Part shown: positions 39,511 to 48,111 of the stretch, in pieces
Layout: the number at the start of each line of letters is the position of its first letter
How positions within the stretch are numbered: the first letter of the stretch is position 1
DNA from: Paracoccus sp. DMF-8
GTDB taxonomy: Bacteria; Pseudomonadota; Alphaproteobacteria; Rhodobacterales; Rhodobacteraceae
NCBI RefSeq assembly: GCF_029309835.1
Contig: NZ_JARJHL010000003.1
Coordinates: 62,001-126,000, forward strand
Direction of reading: 5' to 3'
Length of the DNA stretch: 64,000 nt
Notes under the pieces: model-generated
Database searches by the model: none
Told to the model about the DNA's origin: nothing
Seen by the model: only the letters and a program-made list of their open reading frames with translations
Translations under genes and position numbers: made by a program

Positions 39511-42500
39511 ATGACCACGACCCTCGGCATAGATCTGGGCACCAACAGCCTCGGCTGGGCATTGATCGGCGACAATCGCATCATTGACCTTGGGGTCATT
39601 ATCTTCAGCGCGGCCGCAAGCGCCGGTCGGGATCCGAAATCGGGCGCTCCTTTGGCCGAAGCGCGGCGAGAGGCCCGCGCGGCACGGCGGCGGCGGGACA
39701 GATCGCTTGGGCGGCGCTCGGCTTTGCTGGACAAGCTGATCGACGTCGGTCTGATGCCGGGCACTCCGCCGGAGGAGAGCCGGGGACGACGGCGGAACCA
39801 GTCCGTGCCGAATGATCAGGCCAAGGCTCTGGCCGCGCTCGACCCCTATGAATTGCGTCGTCGCGCACTCTCCGAGCCGCTGTCTCCCCATGAAATCGGC
39901 AGGATTCTGTTCCATCTGAATACGCGGCGCGGTTTTCAGTCCAATCGCAGGGCCGAACGCAACCGCAAGGACGCCGATGATGGCAAGATCGCCACGGCAG
40001 GACAGGCGCTGGACGAGGCGTTGCAGGGCCGGACGCTGGGTCAGTTCCTTGCCGACCGTATCGACACGGGCCAGCCCGCCCGCGTCCGTATGGGCGGCGA
40101 AAACCAAGCCTATGACTTTTATCCGCAGCGCCGCCATCTGGAGGCCGAATTCGATGCGATTTGGCGGGCGCAGGCTCAGCACCACCCGACGCTCATGACG
40201 GACGAGGTTCGCGCCACACTGCATCGCATCCTGTTTTTCCAGCGCCCGCTGAAGGCGCCCGAGGTGGGTTACTGCACCTTCGGCGGCATGAACGGCGTCC
40301 CGCAGGACGAACGCAGGTTGCCCAAGGCACACCCGCTTTTTCAGGAGAGGCGGCTTTACGAGGAGGTAAACCAGTTGCGCATCGTCTCGGCCGGGGCGGC
40401 GGGGCGGGATCTGACGCTGGACGAACGTGACAAACTGATCCTCGTGCTGCGCGACAAGAAAAAGGTCAGCTTCGCGACATTAGGCAAGAAGATCGGACTG
40501 GCCGAGGGCGAACGTTTCAACAAAGAAAGCGAAAACCGCAAGGAACTGGCCGGAGACGAGGTCCGCGCCGAAATGGCCGACAAGAAGCGCTTCGGCAACC
40601 GCTGGCCGCATTTCCCGCTGGACGAGCAATTGCGCATCCTTGACCGCCTGCGGAACGAAGAGGATTCCGACGTCCTGCTGGATTGGCTGCAATCGGAATA
40701 TGGGCTGGACGAGGCCGCGGCGTTGGCCGTAGCCAATGCCAACCTGCCTGAAGGTCATGGCCGTTTTGGTGAAATGGCGACGCGAGCTCTGATCGCCGCG
40801 CTGAAAGGCGGGGTCGTGACCTATGACAAGGCAGCCTTGCAAGCAGGCTTTCACCACAGCGACCACAGGACGGGCGAGGTTTTCGACGAATTGCCCTATT
40901 ATGGCCAGATCCTGACCCGTGAGATCGCGCCGGGCAAGGCGGAATACGGTGATCCGCTGGAACGGCAATATGGCAAGGTCACGAATCCGACCGTCCATAT
41001 CGGACTGCGCCAATTGCAAAAGCTGGTCAATGCGGTGATCGCGCGTCACGGCAAGCCCGACCGGATCGTCGTCGAGCTTGCCCGCGACCTGAAGCTGAAC
41101 GAGCGCGAAAAGGCCGAGCATCAGCGCCGCATTCGCCGCGATACCGAGGCCGCACAGCAGCACAGCCATGACCTGATCGACGCCGGCCGCCCCGATACCG
41201 GGGCCAATCGCGCCCTGCTGCGCCAGTGGAAAGAGTTGAACCCCGCGAACGTGCTGGATCGCCGCTGCCCCTATTGCGGTGAGCCGATCGGGATGGAACA
41301 GATTTTCAACGGGCTGGCCGATATCGACCATGTAATTCCCTATTCGCAATCGCTGGACGACAGCGCTGGCAACAGGATCTTGGCTCATCGGCATTGCAAC
41401 CGGCAGAAAGGCAACATGACGCCCCATGAACGATGGGGTCATGAACCTGACAAATGGGATATCATCTCTGTCCAGGTCGCACGAATGCACCGGTCGAAAC
41501 AGTGGCGCTTCGGCCCCGACGCGCGGGAACGGATGGATCGGGACGGCGGTTTTGCGGCGCGCCAGCTGACCGATACGCAATATCTTGCGCGGATCGCGGG
41601 CAAATATCTGCGCAGCCTCTACCCGACCGCTTCCGACGGACGCGTGGACGTTATCCCCGGCCGGATGACGGCGATGCTGCGGCGGGTCTGGGGGCTGAAC
41701 AGCCTGCTGCCCGATCACAATTTTGTCGAGAACGCCCATTCCAATGCCCCCAAGAATCGGCTGGATCATCGCCATCACACCATCGACGCGGCGGTGGTCG
41801 CGGTAACTTCGCTGTCGCTGATGCAGCGCATCGCGGCAGCGGCGGGCCGGGCCGAGGCGCAGGAATTGGACCGGATGTTCGACGATCTGCCGCAGCCGTG
41901 GCCGGGCTTTCGGGAGGAGCTGGGCACGCGGTTGGCCAATGTAACCACTGCACACAAACCCGACCACGGTCGCAAGGGAAGGCCCTCGCGCCATCATGAT
42001 GTGACGGCGGGCAAGTTGCACAATGACACGGCCTATGGCCTGACCGGGCAAATGTCGGCAGATGGCAAGCTGCCCATCGTCGTGCATCGCATCGCGCTTT
42101 CCTCGCTGAAACCGGCGCAGATTTCGGACCCGGATTTCATCACCGATCCCGCCTTGCGCAATGCGCTGTGGCTGGCGACGAAGGATTGCACGGGCAAAGC
42201 CTTTGATCAGGCTCTGGCTGAGTTTGCCCGTAAACATCCGGTGTTCAAGGGCATCCGCCGCCTTCGGGTGCGCGAGCCGCTGACTGTAATCCCGATTCGC
42301 GACCGCCAAGGCAAGGTTTACAAAGCTTACAAGGGCGACGCCAATGCCCGCTACGATGTCTGGCGTTTGCCGGACGGGAAATGGCAGGCGGATGTCGTGC
42401 CGATGTTCGACGCGCATGCTCCTGAAGCGCCTGACCGGCGCCCGCATCCGGCGGCAAAGAAGATTCTGAGCTTGCGGCAGGGGGACGTGATCGCGGCGGA

Positions 42501-42735
42501 ACGCAATGGCGGCACAGTAGAGCTTTTGCTTATCAAGGGGTTCAACCAAACCGGCCGCCTTACTCTGGCGCCGCCCAATGAAGGTGGAAAATTGCAAGAA
42601 CGCGACCGCGCAGAGAATGAGGTGGACCCATTTAAATACACCTATCTTTCACCCGGCTCGCTGAAGAAGGCCCGTGCCCGGCAGGTCCGCATCGACCCTC
42701 TGGGCCGCGTCTTCGACCCCGGCCCACGCGAATAG
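39511..42735 (+). CDS. cas9: CRISPR-associated endonuclease Cas9, type II-C
   Basis: An intact 1074-residue Cas9, the RNA-guided double-strand DNA nuclease. RuvC-I is at the N terminus (TLGIDLGTNSLGWALIG, catalytic D8). The arginine-rich bridge helix spans residues ~48-77. RuvC-II is at PDRIVVELARDLKLNE (E522). The HNH domain is at ADIDHVIPYSQSLDDS (H607), with cysteines 586, 589 and 629 that could bind zinc. RuvC-III is at HHTIDAAVVA (H756, D759). The last ~220 residues are the PAM-interacting region. Compact size and absence of csn2 or cas4 place it in II-C. It is followed 10 bases later by cas1. Confidence 0.97.
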   Translation: MTTTLGIDLGTNSLGWALIGDNRIIDLGVIIFSAAASAGRDPKSGAPLAEARREARAARRRRDRSLGRRSALLDKLIDVGLMPGTPPEESRGRRRNQSVPNDQAKALAALDPYELRRRALSEPLSPHEIGRILFHLNTRRGFQSNRRAERNRKDADDGKIATAGQALDEALQGRTLGQFLADRIDTGQPARVRMGGENQAYDFYPQRRHLEAEFDAIWRAQAQHHPTLMTDEVRATLHRILFFQRPLKAPEVGYCTFGGMNGVPQDERRLPKAHPLFQERRLYEEVNQLRIVSAGAAGRDLTLDERDKLILVLRDKKKVSFATLGKKIGLAEGERFNKESENRKELAGDEVRAEMADKKRFGNRWPHFPLDEQLRILDRLRNEEDSDVLLDWLQSEYGLDEAAALAVANANLPEGHGRFGEMATRALIAALKGGVVTYDKAALQAGFHHSDHRTGEVFDELPYYGQILTREIAPGKAEYGDPLERQYGKVTNPTVHIGLRQLQKLVNAVIARHGKPDRIVVELARDLKLNEREKAEHQRRIRRDTEAAQQHSHDLIDAGRPDTGANRALLRQWKELNPANVLDRRCPYCGEPIGMEQIFNGLADIDHVIPYSQSLDDSAGNRILAHRHCNRQKGNMTPHERWGHEPDKWDIISVQVARMHRSKQWRFGPDARERMDRDGGFAARQLTDTQYLARIAGKYLRSLYPTASDGRVDVIPGRMTAMLRRVWGLNSLLPDHNFVENAHSNAPKNRLDHRHHTIDAAVVAVTSLSLMQRIAAAAGRAEAQELDRMFDDLPQPWPGFREELGTRLANVTTAHKPDHGRKGRPSRHHDVTAGKLHNDTAYGLTGQMSADGKLPIVVHRIALSSLKPAQISDPDFITDPALRNALWLATKDCTGKAFDQALAEFARKHPVFKGIRRLRVREPLTVIPIRDRQGKVYKAYKGDANARYDVWRLPDGKWQADVVPMFDAHAPEAPDRRPHPAAKKILSLRQGDVIAAERNGGTVELLLIKGFNQTGRLTLAPPNEGGKLQERDRAENEVDPFKYTYLSPGSLKKARARQVRIDPLGRVFDPGPRE

Positions 42736-42745
42736 GAGACGAAGG

Positions 42746-43678
42746 ATGGACCGGATCGTCGATATCGCCACGGACGGCCAGCACCTCTCGCTTCATCGTG
42801 GTTTCCTTCTGGTCGAAAAGGATCGTGCCGAGGTCGGCCGTGTGCCGCTTGACGATATCCATGCCGTCATCGTTCATGCGCATGGCGTCACCTGGACCGG
42901 CAATATCGTCGCGGCGCTTGCCGACCGTGGCGCGCCCGTCGTGTTTTGCAACAGTTCGCACGCGCCAGTCGCCGTAACGCTGCCGCTTCAGGGACATCAT
43001 GCGCAGAATGCCCGGATGCAGGCCCAGATTGCTGCCTCAACGCCGCTGATGAAGCAGCTCTGGCGCCGGATCGTCTCGGCCAAGATCGCGATGCAAGGCT
43101 CGCTGCTTGCGGCGCGCGGCGTCGCGGGGGCCGAAGCATTTCCGTTCATGGCCCGCCGCGTGACATCGGGCGACAAGGAAAATCTTGAGGCGCAGGCTGC
43201 CCGTCGCTATTGGCCGCTGCTGATGGGGCAGGATTTCCGCCGCAACCGTGACGCCGGTGACGTCAATGCGCTGCTGAACTATGGCTATGCAGTGATGCGT
43301 GCGACCTGCGCGCGGGCCGTGGTCGCCGCCGGCCTTCACCCGACACTGGGGATTCAGCACTCCAATCGCGGCAACGCCTTTGCCCTTGCCGACGACCTGA
43401 TTGAGCCGTTTCGCCCCTTGGTGGATGCAGTTGCCGACCAGATGCGACAGGAGGGCATCGCTGCTCTGGACCCCACGCAGAAACGCCGTTTCGCGCGCCT
43501 TATCTCCTTCGACCTGCACCTCGCCGGCGAAACTTCGCCCGTTTCGATTGCCGCCACCCGACTTGCGCAATCGCTGGCCGAGGCCTTCGAAACCGGACGC
43601 CCTGACCTGATCCTGTTCGAACCGCCGACGGCGATCGAATGGTCCTCGATCGGCCGGGCTGAGCGGGAGGGTGCATGA
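42746..43678 (+). CDS. cas1: CRISPR adaptation integrase Cas1 (type II)
   Basis: A 310-residue integrase subunit that inserts new spacers at the array together with Cas2. The type II-specific opening (IVDIATDGQHLSLHRGFLLV) is followed by the catalytic residues E148 (DKENLEAQAARRYWP), H205 (LGIQHSNRGNAFALADD) and E220 (DDLIEPFRP). All metal ligands are present. ATG 42746 has GGAGACGAAGG upstream. The stop overlaps the cas2 start by four bases. Confidence 0.96.
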   Translation: MDRIVDIATDGQHLSLHRGFLLVEKDRAEVGRVPLDDIHAVIVHAHGVTWTGNIVAALADRGAPVVFCNSSHAPVAVTLPLQGHHAQNARMQAQIAASTPLMKQLWRRIVSAKIAMQGSLLAARGVAGAEAFPFMARRVTSGDKENLEAQAARRYWPLLMGQDFRRNRDAGDVNALLNYGYAVMRATCARAVVAAGLHPTLGIQHSNRGNAFALADDLIEPFRPLVDAVADQMRQEGIAALDPTQKRRFARLISFDLHLAGETSPVSIAATRLAQSLAEAFETGRPDLILFEPPTAIEWSSIGRAEREGA

Positions 43679-44022
43679 AGAATTCCGGCGCGTCGCATCT
43701 GAGTGGATATAGGCTGATGTGGATTTTCGTGATGTTCGATCTGCCGGTGAGCAGCAAGAAAGAGACGCGCGATGCAACCCGATTCCGCGAATTCCTGCTG
43801 GATCAGGGGTTCGAGATGAGCCAGTTCTCGATCTATGCGCGCTTCTGCAACGGCAAGGACAGTTACGAATCGTATTTGAAGAGGATCGAGGGTAACCTGC
43901 CTGAGAAGGGAGAAGTCCATGTACTCACATTCACGGACAGGCAATACGAGGCAATCGTCCGATTCTCCAGCCAACAGAGGCGCAGGCCTCGCCAAAATCC
44001 TGATCAACTGGCGCTGTTCTAG
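43675..44022 (+). CDS. cas2: CRISPR adaptation protein Cas2
   Basis: A 115-residue ferredoxin-fold protein. The opening YRLMWIFVMFDLPVSSKKET carries the conserved aspartate D22; the middle reads GFEMSQFSIYARFCNGKDSY and the end VHVLTFTDRQYEAIVRFSSQ. This matches type II Cas2, including the long N-terminal extension before the first strand. It forms the structural bridge in the Cas1-Cas2 integrase. It is coupled to cas1 and ends 72 bases before the array. Confidence 0.95.
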   Translation: MKNSGASHLSGYRLMWIFVMFDLPVSSKKETRDATRFREFLLDQGFEMSQFSIYARFCNGKDSYESYLKRIEGNLPEKGEVHVLTFTDRQYEAIVRFSSQQRRRPRQNPDQLALF

Positions 44023-44047
44023 TTATGTCCAAGGTTTGGCCTCGACT

Positions 44048-44094
44048 GGATGTGTCGTTTTCTCCTGTAAATTCAGCGAGTTATCGACACATCC
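44048..44094. repeat. Perfect inverted repeat abutting the first CRISPR repeat
   Basis: Arms GGATGTGTCG (44048-44057) and CGACACATCC (44085-44094) with a 27-base AT-rich middle. The right arm ends at the base before the first repeat. It lies at the cas2-proximal end of the array. It may bind a protein, end transcription from either side, or mark the array border. Confidence 0.72.
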
Positions 44095-44526
44095 AGCTTA
44101 GCCTTTCAGAAACCGCAGGCCAACCGCAACTGAGGATGACATGAGCGGATTCCTTGAGGCAGCTTAGCCTTTCAGAAACCGCAGGCCAACCGCAACCAGA
44201 TCATCAATCAGACCCTCCAATTCACGAGCTTAGCCTTTCAGAAACCGCAGGCCAACCGCAACGGTGTTGGCCTCGCCCTGATGAACCATCACAGCTTAGC
44301 CTTTCAGAAACCGCAGGCCAACCGCAACGCCGGTGACATCGATGCCGAAGCCGCTGCCAGCTTAGCCTTTCAGAAACCGCAGGCCAACCGCAACGCAAAT
44401 GGACGCCACCGAAGCGCCTGCCCAAGCTTAGCCTTTCAGAAACCGCAGGCCAACCGCAACATCGGCTCAATCGGGGCGGCGCTGGCCGTCAGCTTAGCCT
44501 TTCAGAAACCGCAGGCCAACCGCAAC
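44095..44526 (-). CRISPR. Type II-C CRISPR array, 7 repeats, 6 spacers, truncated by an IS
   Basis: Seven identical 36-bp repeats start at 44095, 44161, 44227, 44293, 44359, 44425 and 44491. They alternate with six 30-bp spacers. On the plus strand the repeat begins AGCTTAGCCTTTCAG and ends GGCCAACCGCAAC. In crRNA sense (minus strand) it begins GTTGCGGTTGG, typical of type II, and pairs with the tracrRNA anti-repeat. Transcription is therefore expected on the minus strand, toward cas2, as in other II-C loci. No repeat is degenerate. A seventh spacer (44527-44556) is cut off by IS5 copy B. Confidence 0.96.
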
Positions 44527-44557
44527 GGCGCGTCGTATGTGCCGTCATACGGCCCTA

Positions 44558-45398
44558 CAGTCAGGCCTCACAACCAATAGATGACGGTGGCTGCCAAGGC
44601 GCAGGCTGAGAGAAACAGGATCGGGCAGCGATCGTAGCGGGTTGCAATCCGACGCCAGTCCTTCAGTCTGGCGAACATGTTCTCGATCCTGTGGCGTTGA
44701 CGGTAGAGGTCGGCGTCGTGTGGGATCGAAACCTTCCGGGCTTTTCGGGATGGGATACAGGGTGAAATCCCCATGTCGATCAGCGCATTGCGAAACCAGT
44801 CGGCGTCGTAGCCCCGGTCCGCCAGCAGCGAGGCCGCCTGCGGGATCTGCGAGAGCAGCGCCCGCGCCCCGATGTAATCCGAGGTCTGCCCCGCCGACAG
44901 AAACATCCGGATCGGGCGACCCTTGGCATCGGCCAGGACATGCAGCTTCGAGTTCAGTCCGCCTTTCGTGCGCCCGATCAGCCGTCCGCGTCCCCCTTTT
45001 GGAGCCCCAGGCTCGATGCCGTCCGGTGCGTTTTCAGATGTGTCGCGTCGATCATCACCGTGTCGGTTTCCTGCGCCTGCCCGGCCAGTTCGGTCATGAT
45101 GGTGGCAAACACCCCCATCTGGCTCCAGCGCTTCCAGCGGTTGTAGAGCGTCTTCGCGGGACCATAGGTGGCAGGCGCGTGTTTCCACATCAACCCATTG
45201 CGTTGAATGAAGATTATGCCGCTCAGCACGCGCCGGTCGTCAACGCGCGGCCTGCCTCGTGATTTCGGAAAGAACGGTCGCAGACGTTCCATCTGCGCAT
45301 CGGTCAGCCAGAAAAGTTCGTCCATCATCCCTCTCCATGTCGGGAAGGTAGAATCATGACGTTAGCCTGCGCTCAAGTGAATTTATGGGGCCTGACCG
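44558..45398 (-). mobile_element. IS5-family insertion sequence, copy B, at the end of the array
   Basis: An 841-bp element with terminal repeats CAGTCAGGCCTCACAA (left) and CGGTCAGGCCCCATAA (right, reverse complement). It is flanked by TA on both sides (44556-44557 and 45399-45400). The left flank ends exactly 30 bases after repeat 7, so the TA duplication spans the boundary between spacer 7 and what would have been repeat 8. The right flank is not CRISPR sequence, so the array was lost on that side after or during insertion. Confidence 0.88.
44568..45328 (-). CDS. IS5-family transposase, read by programmed -1 frameshift
   Basis: The N-terminal frame (45328-44978) encodes MDELFWLTDAQMERLRPFFP and VLSGIIFIQRNGLMWKHAP. 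The DDE part is in the -1 frame (LIGRTKGGLNSKLHVLADAK, SLLADRGYDADWFRNALID, HRIENMFARLKDWRRIATRY) and ends at 44568. The slippery site A-AAA-GGG is at 45000-44994, the same motif in the same place as in copy A. No other break is present, so this copy looks active. It shares the catalytic layout of copy A but is a different element. Confidence 0.87.
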
Positions 45399-45400
45399 TA

Positions 45401-45765
45401 GTCATCCAGATCTGAAGTCCCTGTCATTGTTTTCTGGCAGAAGCGTTTGACCGACGCGAGGATATCATCGGCGGATTTGACCCATCGGTAGGGCTTGGGG
45501 TTCTCGTTATGCGCTTCGATAAAGGCGGCGATGTCAGCCTCGAGTTCGGCAGTCGAGCGATGGACGCCGCGCCGCAGCTGCTTGCGGGTCAGTTCCGCGA
45601 ACCAGCGCTCGACCTGGTTGATCCACGATGCCGATATGGGCGTGAAGTGGACATGCCGACGTAGGCGGCGCGCGAGCCAGGCCTTGATACTGGGCGTCTT
45701 GTGCGTGGCGTTCGGCGGGAAAACGGTCGCACGGTGGCGCTTGTCGCATTTGCCGATCTGGGGCG
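45401..45765 (-). pseudogene. IS630-family transposase, C-terminal fragment
   Basis: The reverse strand encodes NATHKTPSIKAWLARRLRRH, VHFTPISASWINQVERWFAE and LTRKQLRRGVHRSTAELEAD. That is the C-terminal third of an IS630-type DDE transposase. The upstream end is fused at about 45765 to a YdiJ-like gene fragment, and the downstream end is cut by IS5 copy B near 45400. No catalytic N-terminal half remains. It shows repeated IS activity at this border of the CRISPR locus. Confidence 0.82.
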
Positions 45766-46829
45766 GCACCACCGTATCCTCGACAAAACTCACCGGCCGG
45801 GCCGGGGCCGTCGACCCTACCCAAAAGCCCCACCCCGGCCGAACGGATCGCCCAGAGCGCGCGGATTTCGGCCAGATCGGCGGCGACATGGAGGCCGCCC
45901 GTGCCCGGCAGACCGGCCAGGATCGCGCGGCAATCCATCAGCCGCGCGGCGACCTGCGCCGGATCGTCGCCGTTGATCTCGATGAACAGATAGGCCAGCC
46001 GCTTACCCGGCGCGGCGCGCACGGCGGCGGGCAGGCCGTCCAGGATGCCCGCGTCTTCGGCGATGGCCTGCACGGTTTCGTCCATCACCTCGACCGCCGT
46101 GGGCTGGGCCGCCAGCAAGGGCGCAGCGGCGGCCAGCGCCTCGCGAAAGCTGTGGAACCCGGCGATGATCAGACGCTTTTCGGCCTCGATCCGGCGCAGC
46201 CTGACGCGGATGCGGCTGATCGGGCCAAGCGTGCCCTCGGCCCCCGGAAACAGCCGCCACCAGTCGAAGCCGCCCTGTTCCGGGCAGGCGCGCTCCAGAT
46301 CATAGCCGGTAAAGCGCCGGTTCAGCCGGGGCGTCCGCGCGACAAAGGCCGCCCGTCCCGCGCGCGACGCCGCCTCGGCAGCAATCAGCATCGGCCGCGC
46401 CCAGTCCGGCGCGGGCGCCATGCTGTCCAGCAGCCCCTGCGCACAGGCCAGTTCCAGCCCAAGGATATTGTCCGACGTCTTGCCATAGACCCGCGACCCC
46501 TTGCCCGAGGCATCGGTGCTGACCATGCCGCCGATGGTGCAGCGCGTCGAGGTCGAGGTTTCGGGCGCAACGAACCAGCCGCTTGGCCGGATGCGGGCGT
46601 TCAGATCATCCAGCACCATGCCCGGCTCGACATCGGCCCAGCCCTCGGTGGTGTTCAGCGCCAGCAGCCGGTGCATGTGCCGACGCAGATCGACGATCAC
46701 CCCGCGATTGAGGCTTTGCCCGTTGGTGCCGGTGCCGCCGCCCCGCGCGGTCAGCGCGATCCCGGCCCAATCGGGACGTTCCAGCACCCGGATCAGCGTG
46801 ACCAGATCGGCGGCATCGGTGCTTGGCAT
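45766..46829 (-). pseudogene. YdiJ-like FAD-linked oxidase, truncated at both ends
   Basis: The frame encodes the FAD-binding core of a YdiJ/GlcD-type D-2-hydroxyacid dehydrogenase: ARGGGTGTNGQSLNRGVIVD, VAPETSTSTRCTIGGMVSTD, ASGKGSRVYGKTSDNILGLE and FTGYDLERACPEQGGFDWWR. Full proteins are about 950-1000 residues; only about 350 remain. The 5' end is missing at ~46829, where the sequence passes directly into a LysR gene lacking its own start. The 3' end breaks at ~45766 into the IS630 fragment, after a frame change near 45833 (ARPVSFVEDTVVPP is still YdiJ). Confidence 0.8.
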
Positions 46830-46830
46830 C

Positions 46831-47619
46831 GTGCCCTCGGCCCTGTCCGAGATCGTGCGCCAGATCGAGGAAGGGCTGGGCGCGCCGCTGTTCGACCGCA
46901 GCAGCCGCCCCGGCGGCGATCACCCCCTTGGCCACGCCTTCTGGCCCGAAACCGCCCCGCTGGTCGAGGGCATGGACCGCGCCCTGACCCGCCTGCGACA
47001 GAACGCCGGGCTGGTGCATGGGACGCTGGCGATCGGCGCCTCGCCCTCGGCGATTTCCGATCTGGTCGTCCCGATGCTCAAGGGGTTTCTGACCGATCAT
47101 CCGGGCATCCATTGCCTTGTCCATGACGATATCGCCGAACGTCTGGCCGAGATGGTGGCCGAAGGCGCGCTGGATCTGGCGCTGGCCGGGCGGGTGCGGG
47201 TGTCCCCGGACCTGATCCAGCGCGAGATCGGCACGGATCCGGTGGGGCTGGCCTGCGCCGCCGATCATCCGCTGGCGGCACGGCCGCAGGTGACCTTGCA
47301 GGATCTGCCGCCCGATCAGATGATCGCGCTGGACCCCCGCACCGGCAGCCAGCGCCTGCTGGAGAAATGTCCGGCGATTCCGCGCGCCCTGCTGGCCCCG
47401 CGCCTGCGCGCCCATTCGACCATCGCGCAACTGAGCATGATCCCCGCCGGGCTGGGCATCGGCCTGCTGCCGCGCAATGCGGTCTTGTTGTTTCGCGACC
47501 TGACGATCCGGTTTCTGCCAATCGCCGGGCTGGATCTGTGCCGTCACCTGTTCCTGCTGCAACCCGCCCGCCGCCCGCCCTCGGTCGCGGCGGCGGCATT
47601 CATCGCGCGGATCGGTTAG
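46831..47619 (+). pseudogene. LysR-family regulator lacking its N-terminus
   Basis: Homology begins inside the helix-turn-helix (VPSALSEIVRQIEEGLGAPL, then FDRSSRP) and continues through a normal LysR effector domain to the end (MIALDPRTGSQRLLEKCPAI, HSTIAQLSMIPAGLGIGLLP). The first ~25 residues of the DNA-binding domain are missing; upstream sequence is the truncated YdiJ-like gene on the other strand. It is read open from 46501, but the extra residues are only the reverse of YdiJ. Probably non-functional. Confidence 0.75.
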
Positions 47620-47832
47620 CCGCCCGGTCCCGGCATCCGGGCAGGTGCCGTGTCCATCGCGGTCTGGTCCGTGACGAAGAATGTCCGACAGGGGCGGATT
47701 CGTAACGGAATGTTTCCGCGTCCGGCTCAGCAACAATTCCTTACAAAACATCGCGTGCGCCGGGAATAATGTCGCGTATCATGATTGCCGGCGGCGAGCA
47801 GAACCGCCGCAGGACAGACAGGGCGCGCGATC

Positions 47833-48111
47833 ATGACCAGCCACACACTTGCCGAAGCCCGCCGGCGCATGGCGCTATGCGTGCCGCGCAATGACGCGGC
47901 CGGCGCCGACACGCGCCGGATGGAGCCGGTCTCGTTCAGCCTGATCGAATTCGGGGGTGAGTTCGGGGGTGAGGATCTGATTTTCCGGCTGGTCGATGCG
48001 CAGGGCGACCTGCTGGATCCGGCGCTGAACCCGGTCGTCGCCGGCGCCTTGCGCGACAGCATCGCCCTGGCCGAAACCCTTGCCAGATCTGACGAGGGAC
48101 AGGCCGGATGA
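47833..48111 (+). CDS. Hypothetical 92-residue protein with a tandem duplication
   Basis: A short hypothetical protein beginning MTSHTLAEARRRMALCVPRN. The middle repeats EFGG twice (IEFGGEFGGEDLIFRLVDAQ), caused by a 12-bp tandem DNA duplication at 47950-47973. No membrane segment or signal. Its stop overlaps the next start (ATGA at 48108), so it is co-translated with the small membrane protein. Function unknown. Confidence 0.55.
   Translation: MTSHTLAEARRRMALCVPRNDAAGADTRRMEPVSFSLIEFGGEFGGEDLIFRLVDAQGDLLDPALNPVVAGALRDSIALAETLARSDEGQAG

Noticed and set aside
40480..42597. 705-codon open frame on the minus strand
   Set aside because: It is antisense to cas9, a shadow of high-GC codon use; cas9 has all catalytic motifs, and the antisense frame has none.
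44154..44580. Short open frames across the CRISPR array with a repeated peptide (LAFQKPQANRN or CGWPAVSERLS)
   Set aside because: They are only translations of the 36-bp repeat in three frames; no ribosome site and no coding meaning.
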